Shown: positions 35,501 to 46,880 of the stretch, one piece after another
Position numbering within the stretch: position 1 is the first letter of the stretch
Layout: each line of letters begins with the position of its first letter
NCBI RefSeq assembly: GCF_000327385.1
Contig: NW_008710984.1
Coordinates: 288,480 to 352,479, forward strand
Length of the DNA stretch: 64,000 nt
Direction: 5' to 3'
DNA from: Lottia gigantea
Taxonomy: Eukaryota > Mollusca > Gastropoda > Lottiidae
Notes under the pieces: model-generated
The model's input: only the letters and a program-made list of their open reading frames with translations
The model's database searches: none
Told to the model about the DNA's origin: nothing
Program-made: the position numbers and the translations under genes

Positions 35501-38500
35501 GTATGCCCCACGTGTGATAGATTTGACTCATAATGTACCACAGGTATATGAGATATTTTGTTGTTCAATCTGATAGTTGTAATTTTTGCCGGCTTATAGG
35601 GCCATAACATGGCCAAAAGGTTGCAATTAATATCAAACCCATGTCAAGTATTTTTCTCCATCTGTTGTAAGAAATCTGTGATTCAAATTGACCACTGTAT
35701 TACCCAATTACACTGTTCTGTTTCCTGCTAAGATACATACAAAATATTTAATAAAAGCTGGTTGATATTACGACCGTCTTTAGATCTAGTGTTAAATCCA
35801 ATGTGAAAACAATAAGAAAAGGATGAAAGTAAAAGGTTACTTAGAATGGTCTTGATGTGCCATATCTTTCCATCTGGACATTATAAGAAAAGGATTAGAA
35901 AAGATGTGTTTTCTTTAAATGTTTTCTTTTATTTGTTTGGACAACTGAGAAATCCATGTTCCTTTCTGTTAGTATCTGTAACAGCACTAATTCTTATTGA
36001 TGTTGTGGGGTATTGGTCTTATAATTGTGTATCTGTTTGATGCATTGTGCCACTTGAGAGTCCACAAGTTTTCATTGTTGTTGAATGTTATAAATCTATT
36101 CAAATCCTATTCCCACGTCGCATACGTCGACTGATGATGATGATGATAATGAAAAAAAATTATACAGTTGCTTAAATAATAGTGAGTTTCTTCTTGACGA
36201 ATTAGGAGTACTCCCTAATACTGGGGACATTTCGATATAAATTCTCATCTTAGCTGCTATTTCCGCACTTATATAAGTGGAATGCACTATTTTCGTTCTT
36301 TCAGTAAAAAGAAAACAATCGTGCAAATACGGTAAAAATCAAACTTAATCATAACAGAAAGGGTAAATTTTGCGAATTGAGCTCTTGTATAAGATTTGAT
36401 GAGTTTCAGTAAATTTAAAATACATCTTAATATGCTGAAAATATTGACGCAATATATTGACGGATTCTCCACACACGGACAATAATGCGATTCAATAAAT
36501 TGACGTTCCATCATTATATCGATGAATTGTCAATTAAAATCAAACTGGTGTTGACTCAATGATGGTTATTGACAATATTTTTCATAGGGCACACACGTTC
36601 AATAATATTGACTCAATATATTGATGGTTTTCTTGAACGTGTATGGACAAAGTCACTCAGAACAAATATTTTTATTGGGCCATTTGATAGATTGAAGCAG
36701 AGGTAATTGGCAACTTATATATAAAGTGGGGTACGTCTATTAGCCAGATGTTACAGTCATATTATACAGTTATATATATTTCACCACGTTCTTGTCTGAA
36801 TATAGATTATAAAATAGGCTTGATTATTTTTTACATTGCGTATTTACTGATATAAAATAATGTAATGGTGTGGGTCAATGGGTATCAATTTTGATAAGCA
36901 TTTCATACTCTGTGTATTGTCACTATACGATCAGTGTCGATCACTAATTGTTCAGCTTTAGTTTGACGACAGTAACTGTATAATGGTATAAGTCTGACGA
37001 GCGTGTAGGCCTACTTTGAAGATAAACATTTAACACACTTGATGTTAGAAAAAGCTGTTTCCGACGAAAACTGATCTGATCAATGTATTGGGAACATCGC
37101 TGTACAGAAAGTTATCAAATGCAGAAGGTGCCAATTACCAGCGTATAAAGTTTAGCGATAGGTAACCGGAAAGAAGTCTGGAATCACTATTAATGATAAT
37201 CAGATTGGAGACCAATACATGTAAAAACTAGGATACTCTTGATATCACAGTAACCCACAGAAAACACACGCACGTAATTGTGATCAGCAACGGAATGCCC
37301 TAAAATGTTTTTAGAAACACAAATGTGTTATGCTGAACAATGCAGAATTTACACGTGACAAATTACTAGTGCATACCACTGAACTTGTCTCATTAAATTC
37401 TATTGATGTAAGTGATCGATATGAGATGATTAAGTTTCTAGAGTAGTTTGAAGTTAACAGGTTAATCTCTTTTCTACATTCAAATCTTTAGATCAGCTAT
37501 AGATTTCCTTATAGTAGTAAAGTTACATCTACTTATATAGAGCTTTCGTCAGTCGATTTTATCTTAAGAAAGGGGATCTATTAAGCCATTTCCATTCGAC
37601 ATTTTCCTTTAAGCTGAATCTATGTTACACAACGCCTTTGCTGTGTGACGTTTGAGAATAATTACCAACACACGTTGAAGTCATATTCTTTGGTTATTTT
37701 AATGCGAGTTCAGTTGGCAACGATAATTGCAGGGTGGCATTAAGTTATCCCTGTCTGGTAGTACTAGCAATACTCATCACATAATTAAACCATTACCTTT
37801 AAAGAGCATCAACCAAAACTAATAATTATTTCCCTACAGGCCAATTGGCATTTTTCATAACTTATCTTCAACATATCCAATATGTCTATTGGTGCTAATT
37901 ACGTTGGTCAATATGACATCAAAGCATCACCAGATTAAATTTTGACTGTGGGTGTAACAATTCTTATAGAACAGAGGGAATACTCCAAAATATTTCGAAG
38001 AAGATGAAAACACAGAAATTAACATCCATAAAAATATAACGAAAGATTCATGGATATTGTCCATCTAATGACTATGGGGTCTTTTATAATAGTCGTACTC
38101 ATGCAAAACTGGGTCGGCCTGAAAACATAGAAAAGTAACTTATTCAATGTTATTCATTCGCATTTATACTTGAACTAAAAACCAACACTGATTTTACAGG
38201 TGACAAAATGACATAATGGTGTTAATGGTATTAAGCACTAACTAAATGAGCTGCATTCATAGAAAATACACCAAGTGTTCTCGAACACACAAGACAGGAA
38301 AGTGTGTGTGACAACGTGAACCAAGTTATCAGTTGAACACATCTGTTTTCTTTGGTTGTGATGTAATGACAACCGTCAGTGTACCAATTAAGCTGCGAAC
38401 AGATATTTTTCTTAATGGTAATTAAAAGAATCCCAGAGAGCCAATCAAGTTACGCAAATAGTTATTATACAAAAACCCATTATATAAGTATCTGAACTTT

Positions 38501-39995
38501 TTCTCAGCTTTATAATCTACTAATTAATGTCTCTTATAATGAGTAATTAGGCTTTAAGTATGTCGAATGTAGAAGTTTTAAAAGTGTGACACATATAGAA
38601 TCGTGAAAAGAAAGATATCAAATGATATGGTGAATGTTTTAAAAAATTTGTCTTTTTTGAAACTATTTAACCAAATGAGCAAGGAAGATACTGTCCTTTT
38701 AAAATATAAATGTTGAAATATTACTTGTAACATGAAAAATACGATCATCAGAACAAATCTCATTTTACCTTTCACACTACTAAAGTCCAACATGATATTA
38801 GACAAATAAGAAACGGGGCAATACGATGTAAAACTCCACTTTATTTCATTTCCAAGGAAATACATTTCTGTAAACATCAGCAAGACTTCTAAATGAGTGC
38901 TTCTGTCAACACCATATTCGATTAAAGAACATATTGTTTACATGATTTTTGAAAACACAAAACCAAGCATACTGTGGCTTTAATATATTTTCATTAACGT
39001 CGTATAAACATTATGGATAGTGAAAATAGCTAGAGGCTTTGGTCATTCTAAATTAATATGTCGATGGAGACGTTATTATAGTAATACTTTGATCAACTGC
39101 TTAGGCATGTCTGTTCTTGATTGGATATGGTTTTAATGCTGTAGATAGTAACTCGTTAGTGAGAAATTAATTCTTAACCAATAATAGCCTAAGGGTTACA
39201 TGCATCCCTCTTACCGTTACATTGGATGGGATGAAACACCGTAGCCCGTAGACTGTGCACGTAACAAACACTCGACGATCCAATTTAAATGAAGTGACGA
39301 GTTTCTACCACTAATGACAGTCGTTAACTCTCTTCGTAATTCAATTTGGTTGAAGTCTAGATTCATTTCATTAAGGTAGGACGTCCTGGTCCCGGCATTC
39401 GAAAGGTTTTACAAGATTGTCTAGCCTTTAATGCGGTCATATAACTTCATCGTACATCATTTGAAACACTTATTCTGGTTTACTCAGTAGGCCTACTGAG
39501 TACGGTGGATTATCACACTTACAGATACAGATACATTATATATTATAGCCAGCGGATATTGTATTTTTATTAATCTTCTACTAAAATTAATATAACAAGT
39601 TTTTACTGTCAAAGTGGACATCAATATGTACTAAAAGCATTAAGCATATTAACAAAGTTCATCAACCAGATTACTTAAAGCTTTATCAAGCCTCATTCTT
39701 TATATAGCATCTAACTAGTCTCAAACCTTCATCTGGTCTCTGATATAAATTATATAATTCTTAAAAATAGGACCAAACATTCAGTGAAAGAAAATAATCG
39801 TAATCAATAACTGGTAAGGCATGTGGAACAATTCGATATCTGAAACTTAAAAGTTAAAGCTGTACTATACTTACCATCTTGAGGTGGTGGCTTTAAAAGC
39901 ACTTCCTGTTTACAAATTTCGTTAGCTAGAGCCCTGGCTTGTAATGTTCTTTCTTCAATCACAGACAGTTTGCTAGTAGCCATTGTTATAGACAT
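17482..39995 (-). CDS. Class B1 (secretin-family) GPCR, thirteen exons
   Basis: Thirteen exons from 39995 to 17482 give an open frame of 449 residues with every splice phase matching. This is a plasma-membrane receptor for a peptide hormone, usually coupled to Gs/cAMP in this family. The hormone-binding domain has six cysteines (28, 45, 54, 68, 84, 107) and sequons at N56, N87 and N103. Seven membrane segments lie at about 126-151, 161-182, 200-229, 234-256, 277-303, 319-336 and 347-372. The class B polar residues H162, E218, T322 and Y369 are present, as is the C197-C269 disulfide pair. The tail is Ser/Thr-rich. WNYT, NRHWSNYT, RITIHKNLFF and LVPLFGLQYLIMP recall calcitonin/DH31/PDF receptors, while IIYCFCNGE also occurs in PTH receptors. 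Subfamily is unresolved. No signal peptide is visible; an in-frame TAA lies 6 bases before the ATG. Confidence 0.92.
17884..18060 (-). CDS. GPCR coding exon 12 (helix 8 and tail)
   Basis: Residues 376-434: VLAVIRRKWHQHRLM forms helix 8, then a Thr/Ser-rich tail ending MLNKTI with likely phosphorylation sites. The acceptor is CTTGCAG|GTACTA. The donor ATT|GTAAGT is perfect; without it the frame would end three codons later. Confidence 0.88.
18415..18456 (-). CDS. GPCR micro-exon 11 (TM7)
   Basis: A 42 bp exon of 14 codons, GALVSIIYCFCNGE, the core of TM7 with Y369 and the class B CxNGE motif. The acceptor is ATTTGTAG|GGTGCA and the donor GCGAG|GTATGG, phase 0 on both sides. A similar 42 bp TM7 exon is known in vertebrate class B receptor genes. 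Confidence 0.93.
18602..19095 (+). repeat. Degenerate ~30-35 bp minisatellite in GPCR intron 10
   Basis: Repeats of the theme CTACCCATTGACACA followed by CGA(G/T)AGAACCAT, spaced about 30-35 bases, with many changes. A 91-codon open frame at 18593-18868 is built of these units and is not taken as a gene. Confidence 0.7.
20270..21475 (+). repeat. 58 bp minisatellite in GPCR intron 10
   Basis: Inner units, about 20680-21375, repeat GTTACAAGATACACCAGTCA, GTCGTTAAAAGATACAGTAA and GCAGTTGTTTCAATATAG with a 58 base period, roughly 12 copies. The left part (20270-20680) and the last 100 bases have older variants with AGATACGTTACGAGATACAG. Alternation of GTAAGCAG and GTAAGTCG units suggests homogenisation in pairs. 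Confidence 0.92.
22121..22256 (-). CDS. GPCR coding exon 10 (TM6 and ECL3)
   Basis: Residues 317-361: KAARATLILVPLFGLQYLIM with T322, then YHYFIALLTSLQ at the start of TM7. The acceptor is TGTTTTAG|GAAAGC. The donor TTACAG|GTTGGT is weaker than the others; it is supported by the next exon. Confidence 0.92.
22711..22790 (-). CDS. GPCR coding exon 9 (end of TM5 and ICL3)
   Basis: Residues 290-315: INICLLINIIRLLVTKLRQI, the class B TM5-ICL3 signature. The acceptor is TTTTGTAG|ATAAAT and the donor AGCAA|GTACGT, phase 2. Confidence 0.91.
23345..23408 (-). CDS. GPCR coding exon 8 (ECL2 and TM5)
   Basis: Residues 269-289: CWIFADKYQWILFGPVVAS and two more. C269 is the partner of C197 in the conserved ECL2 CW motif. 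The acceptor is TTTCCAG|TTGTTGG and the donor GTTGCT|GTAAGT, phase 0. Confidence 0.9.
24371..24437 (-). CDS. GPCR coding exon 7 (TM4)
   Basis: Residues 247-267, VPLLLTAIYTGVRGSLELHS and one Thr, following GWS; the family's usual GWGxP is GWSVP here. The acceptor is TTTTGTAG|GTGTAC and the donor ACAGA|GTAAGT, phase 2. Confidence 0.9.
25057..25210 (-). CDS. GPCR coding exon 6 (TM3 and start of TM4)
   Basis: Residues 195-245: IWCQALHVL (C197 of the conserved disulfide), NFAWMFCEGVYLHTIMVQA (E218) and VFGW entering TM4. The acceptor is TTTCAG|ATCTGG and the donor TTGGA|GTAAGT, phase 1. Confidence 0.93.
26036..26162 (-). CDS. GPCR coding exon 5 (TM2)
   Basis: Residues 153-194: QLRCERITIHKNLFFSYLF contains H162 of the HETX network, and the exon ends NGHVILQNP. 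The acceptor is ATTTCAG|ACAGTT and the donor ATCCG|GTGAGT. Confidence 0.92.
26163..29147. other. GPCR intron 4
   Basis: About 3 kb of intron. The only mark I note is CAGTGTCGTAGACAGG near 28040, similar to hAT-type ends, followed by a C-rich run (28066-28080). No further exon is recognisable. Confidence 0.45.
29148..29260 (-). CDS. GPCR coding exon 4 (TM1)
   Basis: Residues 115-151: an acidic juxtamembrane stretch, LDELEVGEDYGY, then TM1 with the class B GYSLSLLLL pattern. The acceptor is TTTTTAG|TTAGAT and the donor TTTAG|GTAAGA, phase 2. Too short to show as a long open frame. Confidence 0.9.
30410..30687 (+). mobile_element. TTAA-MITE family A, copy 3
   Basis: In GPCR intron 3. It starts TTAA (30410-30413) then AGGGATATCTTCTCCAT and ends AATGTCCCT followed by CTAA (30684-30687), a decayed target duplication. 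The core shares TTTGAGCCTTCAAATCTA, GAAAAGACAT, TTCAAGACTCAAATCAACCC with the copy at 57561. Length about 270 bp. Confidence 0.65.
31244..31353 (-). CDS. GPCR coding exon 3 (hormone-binding domain)
   Basis: Residues 79-114: HKDCDENGTW and NNRHWSNYTVCSKWTAEQ give C84 and C107 with two sequons. The acceptor is ATTTCAG|GATTTG and the donor GAACAG|GTAACT, phase 0. Confidence 0.93.
32028..32138 (-). CDS. GPCR coding exon 2 (hormone-binding domain)
   Basis: Residues 42-77 with split codons. YCRALFDGWGCWNYTLAGD and the following IPCPQHIF carry C45, C54 and C68 and the DGWxCWNxTxAG signature of the class B ectodomain. The acceptor is TTTTCAG|GGAGAC and the donor TGATG|GTAAGTG. Confidence 0.93.
32174..32504. 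mobile_element. TTAA-MITE family B, copy 1
   Basis: In GPCR intron 1. An element of 323 bp (32178-32500) with about 22 bp inverted ends: AGATGGGTTTCCTTATTTTT on the left and the complement of AGATGGGTTCCCTTATTTTT on the right. It is flanked by TTAA on the left and TTCA (one base decayed) on the right. A second copy lies at 47704-48054. No coding capacity. Confidence 0.85.
32505..39874. other. GPCR intron 1, remaining sequence
   Basis: About 7.4 kb of AT-rich intron. Notable only are AT microsatellites near 34150, a (GAT)n run near 36130 and a cluster of TTGAC(G/T)CAATATATTGA-type repeats at 36440-36640. Open frames here are short and lack protein character. Confidence 0.45.
39875..39995 (-). 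CDS. GPCR coding exon 1
   Basis: Residues 1-40 plus one base. It starts MSITMATSKL and ends CKQEVLLKPPPQD. It carries the first domain cysteine (C28) but no hydrophobic leader. A second ATG lies at residue 5. The donor is AGATG|GTAAGT, phase 1. It is linked to exon 2 across a 7.7 kb intron on phase and content. Confidence 0.8.
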
Positions 39996-42900
39996 AAGTT
40001 ACCCACAAAGTTTGTGCTAACTGCTTCTACTGGCAGATCATGAATTCACAGTGATATCTAGTAACCCACGTGTTTGATGGTTCCTTCCAGAACAATCAGC
40101 ATCAAATTACAGCACTTTATCACTGTTGATTTCAAGTTTATGCAATATTAACACAATCTCAAAACCTGGTTTCTGAATCTTAACAAATTGAGGTGCACGG
40201 AAATGTAAATGTTCAAATTTTCAAACGAAATCACAATATTTGGATTGTTATACCTCTTCAGGCATCGAGTAAATCAAGTTAGTTTCTCAAAAATCATGGA
40301 ACCCTACAAGAGAAACATTTTGGTTTGTATAACAGATTGTTGTAATAATTTGATAAACTGTTGTTCAAGTTTATTATGACATTAAATAAATAATGTTTCC
40401 TGAATAGAGCCAATGACGTTTTGTGTCTCTCTATGTGTTAAATATACGGCGTTTATTGTATATCATAGTGCGACTTTCAATTTCGTTAGTAATAGAAAAG
40501 AAGTGTATACTAAATTTTATTACTGCGATGGGAACACACGTAACACGTCGCAAAACCTCTTTACTTTTCCAATTATTTAATAATCTTGTAAGTATGAAGT
40601 TCTATTTTAAAATAAATGATGTTCTCTGATCACTTGAGAGCTTTATTCCTCGCAATAACTTATGTATAGATCAGTCTTATTTTCCGGTGGGAACTAAATG
40701 TGTCGCCCAAAAACTTGCTAATTTATTTCATCACAATTGTACTCACTTAAGACTTTTATTTATCGTTTTACAACAATGACATGTCACGACAAACAAACCA
40801 TTACTTGTCCTATGGGATTTTAAGTTGCTATGACGTTATTGGCACTATATATCACTACATTTTATCTTTGGGGAGTTTGTCTCGATTATCTGAAAATAGA
40901 AATGAGATATTTTAGTGAATTATATTCTATTCAGTGACCTGCTATATTCCTAAAGGTACAATATCACTTAATTACAATGCTGCTAGCGACGTAAAAGCAT
41001 AATCTCCCTTGGTATACACAATCCAACCGTGGATCATAGCCCCACATTTGTCTTTTAGTTTACCAGTAATTGAATACCATGGGACAGAAAAATTAAAATA
41101 AATTTCTCTTGGAAAATATCAATCTATTGTGTAGATTTGAACAGCACTTTAATTAACAGCAATTAGATTTAGATTTTTAATTCCTTTGCACACATATTGC
41201 ACTCTTTTATCCATATGAATTTTCAGAATATACTGTATATACGATACATTGTATCCAATTACATGACATCAAATTTCATCAAAATCAAAATTTAGCCTCC
41301 ATCACGTTCAGAAGATAATTTGATACGTGTAACGATATTTGGCTAAGACAGGGACATGCATTAGAATTTATTTGTAAATACACAGAATTTTATTGGTGTC
41401 CATTGCGCATCAGATCATTAGAAATTTCACATAATCTTCGATGGAATTTTACATAACAATATCCATTTTTATGATTACTATAGCGATTTCCTATAATTTG
41501 TACTGGCAATTGCAAAGGAATCTCTGACGAAATGTGTAGCAATATCTGTATAGATTTCATATCAGTTTGTTGAACCGCTCTTTACCGCTGTGACATCACT
41601 CATCGTTCGGGTAGTTATAGTCATACCCTTAGAGTTTCGACAATGCTAATAGTGTTTATGTGGTATACTTATTGATCACGAAGAGGACAGGAAGATACGC
41701 CCCTTTTTATGGAAGGAATATGTACAAATGTTGATTTCCTATAAAATCAATTCTAAATCTGTAAAAATCTATTATCTGTTTTGTTTTAGGGTGCTTTCAA
41801 ATTACATTAATTATCTTAAAAATTACAGTTTAAACAAATGCCTAGTTAGCACTTTCTTACAAATACAAGTACAATTATCATAATTATGACTCTTATAACC
41901 ATGGGAGAGCCCCTTCCATAATCAAATCCTGATCCCAGCTGCATTGTTCCAGAATAGAGGCACAGCGTTCAGGGTCAAACTATTAATTAATAAATCAAAT
42001 GCTTCTGCTGACTAAGTGGAATCCTCTGTTAAACTGTATAGTCTACTTGTGGTTTGCAATTCGATTGACCACGATATGAAAATGAAATTCTTCAGCAAAC
42101 CACAGAAAAACACGAAAGTCAGCATTTAAGTCTGAATGCATTATAGTCAGATTAATTGTTTTTCTGACTGAGCTAGTTCCTTTATAAGGCAGATTTACCG
42201 ATAATCCTGTTCTACTGTATGCCAAAGGATAAAAAATCGGTAACATTGGATCTCAAAGCGTTAATAACGTCAAGACTGTAAATTGCATTAGGAAACCATA
42301 GAGTACTCTTAACCTATAACTAATATTCAAGTCATTGCATGTCATGGTACAAAATTAGATTGTTATATTTGTAACAAAAAATAACATCAGTTTAAAATTG
42401 CTCAAATACATCTATTCTTTATGCAAGTTACAAGTTAATATGAACTGGATCTTTGAAAAGCAATTGGATAGAGTCTTTTAAGAATATGACGAGTAAAGTA
42501 TACTTAACGTGAAGGTTTTGCCGATGACGATGTTAACAACATTGCTGTTGTCAACTCGGCAAACGCTAGCTGAAATTGAGCTCTATCTGCCGTGTGGATA
42601 CTGTCCGTTTAACGATTATAGCGACTATATCTATTTCAGTCACCGTGCGTACAATAATACACTAGTATCTCAAAAAAGGAACTTTAAAATTCCTATACAC
42701 GATTCTATTCGGCCATTATTGAATGATGGAAGACATCTAAAAAGACAAAAAACAAACTTCAAATGAACATTTTCAAAGCAAATTCTGCAATTATATTCTA
42801 GTCCATTCAACCTTCACTGTGACGTGTAACAAAGCATGACCGTCGTACCTTCAGCAGTGCGTTTCTTTGAGTTATAAACTTCAAGGGGAGAGTTACGGCG

Positions 42901-43736
42901 TTGTACTCATAACAGATTAAACTCGGCAAAAGATGTTTACACCCGAGATAAATGTCATTTTTTTGGATGAATTGATTTGTACAGAGAACTTTTTGTCATT
43001 ACAATTCAAATTTAGTAATTTTTGTATGATAGTATCACTAATTTCATCAAAAATATTTGCCGTCGATTTTACCTGGGTGAAATGCAGACTATTAAAACCA
43101 CCCTTACAGGCCTATTTCTCAAATCTTATATTCTTAATATCCTAAACACATACATAAATATCTCCAGACCATTATAACTGAATGTTTCTATAAAAAAAAT
43201 TAAATTAATAAAAATTAGCTCTACTACCAGTCTTTACTAAATATCAAAATCATACGAACGATGTGGTCTTACTGGCCAAGATTTCAAACACATGCCAAAA
43301 ATGTTCATAAGATACATATTATGTGAGAGAAAATCTTCTACATAATTCTTCTTCGTAGTTAATTACTATAATATACTAGTTTTAATTAGGCTCCATCAAT
43401 ACAAATTACGTCTTTTTTCCTCGAAATATGGCTGCCGAATTGACAGACACGGACAAACACAACAAGTGCTCCGGCTGAGCATGTTTATTATATGTATTGA
43501 GTCATAAATCTAACATAAAAGAGGTTTTATTTTGCTGAAGGATTAGCATGGGCGTACTAAACGTTCAAATAAGACAAAAATAGTAGTAGACAAAAAGTTA
43601 AAAAAAATATACAATAGGACCCGTCTAAAGAATATAAGACAATACTTAGACAGAAGAATATATTTCCCTACTATTGTTACGCCACTCTAGCATTATAAAA
43701 GTTAAGCTTTTGAGTCATTTAGAAGCTAACTATATA
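39996..43736. other. Upstream region of the GPCR gene; no gene recognised
   Basis: It should hold the GPCR promoter and 5' UTR on the - strand, but I find no convincing TATA box or UTR splice site. Open frames reach at most 85 codons. One with a short hydrophobic start at 42524 is listed separately. Confidence 0.4.
42524..42766 (+). CDS. Possible small secreted-peptide ORF (weak)
   Basis: Eighty codons from ATG 42524 to TGA. It begins MTMLTTLLLSTRQTLA, a short leader-like segment, followed by CGYCPFNDYSDYIYFSHRAY and dibasic sites QKR and KRQK, as in peptide precursors. I recognise no family. A single short frame in AT-rich DNA can arise by chance, so this is a candidate only. Confidence 0.13.
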   Translation: MTMLTTLLLSTRQTLAEIELYLPCGYCPFNDYSDYIYFSHRAYNNTLVSQKRNFKIPIHDSIRPLLNDGRHLKRQKTNFK

Positions 43737-44003
43737 ACACGTTATGGTGCAAAAGTCAATCTATTTAGTCACTGACGAAGACGGTACAAAAGTGAATCTA
43801 TTTAGTTACTAGCGAACACGATATGGCAAAAAAGTGAATAACGAAGACGTTATGGTGCAAAAGTGAATCTATTTAGTCACTAACGAAGACGTTATGGTAC
43901 AAAAGTGAACCTGTTTAGTCATTTAGTCACTAGCGAACACGTTATAGTACAAGAGTAAAGCTATTTAGTCATAAAGCCACTAGCGAAAGCGTTATTGTAC
44001 CAC
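43737..44003 (+). repeat. Degenerate ~42 bp tandem repeat
   Basis: Five or six imperfect units of CGTTATGGTGCAAAAGTGAA, TCTATTTAGTCACTAACGAA and GA, spaced about 42 bases, with deletions in some units. Confidence 0.75.
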
Positions 44004-45285
44004 ACTAAAATAAAAGTTTCCATTCTTTTTGTCGAGAGAATGTCAAATTCATTAAACTCAGTTCTGTGCATTTAACTCGCTTTAAACATACCAAAGTTTG
44101 AAAAAGTTTTCTGAACGCACATAAACATTTTTATACAGAAAAAAGTAACTGAAGTAAAGGATATTAAATAATGATAAAAATTAGTATTTACCAGTGTCCT
44201 GCTGGGTTAATCAAATACATCTGTTAATCCGTCCCTTATCAATACATATTCAAAGCATTGGAGATCTTAGAGTGTGTCATAACAGACATTTCAACGAGTA
44301 GACTGTCGCCTCTACTGACGTTTCAATTATAAATACAATCACAAATGTGATCGATACAAGTGTCTTTTATTACTACAATCTTGAAATCGTGCAGAGTCTT
44401 TAAGAAAAAGTTTTGGATTGGCTGGGAATCGACGCATTTGTTCAAGAGCTTTCTCCTTTTAGGGAGGAGCAATCGTTGATTTACACTCGAGATTTTATTG
44501 ATATCGAGAACATCAAAATACCGAAATATGAATATTTGCATGTTACACTGTCTCGTGCTATTTTAAAGAAATAAAACTTTTGTCAAAGTAGCGACAGTAA
44601 CACGATTAAAGTGATGGGTGGGGGGAGTGTAGCAAAGATATATTGTTTGTTATATAAAGATCATAAAGCTCTAAAATGTTTCTTACATCAGTTATATTTA
44701 AGCTATGGAGAATCGTGTTGTGAACTGTTCTAGGGATTTTGGTATTACATCGCAACATTTTTACACCTCAGCCCACTCGCTCAGCGTCACTGACAGAAGG
44801 GAATCCGGGTTATAATTACAATATTCTAGGCATCATCTTAAATTATGTCAGCATCATTCACTGACTAACAATTCCAATCTATGACAAAAGATAAGTGACA
44901 ACACGTCATATTGAAGTGGTCAAACTGGCCTGGATGGGCGAACATCTAACATCCCTAAGAATATTATACCTAAGATACAATTTTGTCGAATAATTCTTAC
45001 TGCTTGGTTATTGGTGTAATTTTTTACTTTTATGAACAAAGGGGAGGAACATAAGTTGGTTTTTACCGAATAGCTTTGTACCAATCCAAACGACATTTTT
45101 CTATGAGAAAAGGGTCGGGTAGGTTATAATATTCACGAGTTGCATGCGCGCGTTGATATTTGCAAAACATGCCGGAAAAGGACTATGCAGAAGTTTGTTG
45201 ATTGGCTAGTTTGAAATCCCGTGACATCATGGATATTCATTACCCGGTCCCTATTACGAGATTTTCCTGCCATAGTCAAACACGG

Positions 45286-45293
45286 TATAAATA
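45286..45293 (+). promoter_or_regulatory. TATA-type core promoter candidate
   Basis: TATAAATA in CACGGTATAAATAGTTGTG. Upstream lie CCAAT-type boxes, ACCAATCC near 45080 and the inverse ATTGG near 45198, and a CpG-bearing patch (45140). A start would fall near 45316 in TACTCGTTTT. Donor-like GTAGGA (about 45407) and GCAG|GTAATC (about 45556) follow. No coding exon is seen nearby. Confidence 0.3.
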
Positions 45294-46690
45294 GTTGTGA
45301 TATTTTCGTACTCGTTTTTAAGCAAATCTTTTTAAGAAAGCAGAGGGAGCAGTATCGATGCGCTTGGACTAATTGACCGGGTGTACGTGTATTTCTTCCT
45401 GGGTACGGTAGGAATTTAATTTTCAATGAAGTGTAATGTGAGATGTGAGATAAAACTATACTCTTCTTACACGATATCATTCTTTCTTCTAATTAGCTGA
45501 GTCTATTGATCTAGCTATGTGTTTTTAATCAAATTCTAAGCTCTTCGGATTTGCAGGTAATCCATCTGTATCATAACATCAAGTACACAACAAATACAAG
45601 CAATTTTTTACTCCGTTAGATTCATGTTTCTTGGCGAAGACGATTTTTGATAGTTTTTCAAGAATTCGTCTAATGTGTAAGTTTACGTTTTAAAGATGAA
45701 TTTGTAACACGATGTGAATGTTTTCAAGGTTTTTCTGTTGAATTATGGTTTATGCTGAAACTAGCCCCGAATTTACGTTCCTTTACTATTTGCTATCTAT
45801 TAAATATAGATACTGGACGTTATGACTTGCAAGGTATTGATAGAATCAGCTCATGAGAATCTGTGTTCTGTCAAGCTATCCTTACTTCCTTCACATTACT
45901 CGCGCGTATACCAAGTTAAACAATTTTTAAGAACTTATAACAATAAAATAATTCTTTATTTGACAGGAAAACCAGTTTGCCACTAGAGAGAGAGCAGCCT
46001 ATAAATAACTGATTTGTGAAAAACTATACGTGATTAAGAACCGTTTGACGTAAGAATTCATTCAAAAGGCTTTACAAAGAGATCAATTTAAAAAAATCAG
46101 CTTAAACTGTGACTTTTCTGTTTAATCGAAGTTCTAGCGAGAGTCTGAAGCGAAATGAACCTTTTAATTCCTTGATGAACTACAAGCCATATAAAGCTCT
46201 GTGTGGTCTAGTGAATTGGAAGAAAAAATTGGTTGAACTCCAATAACTGCTCAGTTAAAAAGATTTAGCGATAAAGTCAATAATGATAGACATTGTTTAA
46301 CTCGGTTTTCACTTAATAACTTAAAATACATTTTATACCCTTCGATGAAATTGCAAGTGTACGTGTACGTTGAATTAGAAAAAAACTAGCATGCATTATT
46401 GAATATTTCGTGAGATAACAAATCCATAATCAATGCAAGTATATATAGGCCTACCTCATGAACATGATCCAACTGAATGGAAACGAGGTTTACAATACGT
46501 CTTAACGGGAATGGGAGTTACGTGTACGAGCACGGTTGCAGAGATGTTAATGAGAGAATATATTTTTTTTTTCAATTTGACGAAGCCAGTCTTGCATAAT
46601 TGAATCAAGTACTTGAAACACAATAAAAAAGAAATGAGGTTCTTTTCCATACACTTATGTGTGTTCCATTTCATAATTTTCTTTCCATAT

Positions 46691-46880
46691 ATTACAAAAG
46701 CATAACAGAGATAAATTACTAGTCCTGTTATTTACCTATTGTGACGAGTTTTTTAATTTAATAATATTCCGATAAATATATCCGTACACGTACACTTCTT
46801 TTTCAAAATGATTACAGAAAAATAAATTTCCAGTCGTGTTATTTACCTATTGTGATGAGTTTCTAGTTGAATAATGATAG
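46691..46880 (+). repeat. Local direct duplication
   Basis: Two copies of about 70 bases, 116-120 bases apart, share ACAGA, AATAAATT, CCAGTC/CTAGTC, GTGTTATTTACCTATTGTGA and GAGTTT. Non-coding. Confidence 0.7.

Noticed and set aside
45133-45480. 115-codon open frame on the - strand
   Set aside because: It has no recognisable motif and overlaps the opposite-strand TATA promoter candidate; its length is within chance for 64 kb.
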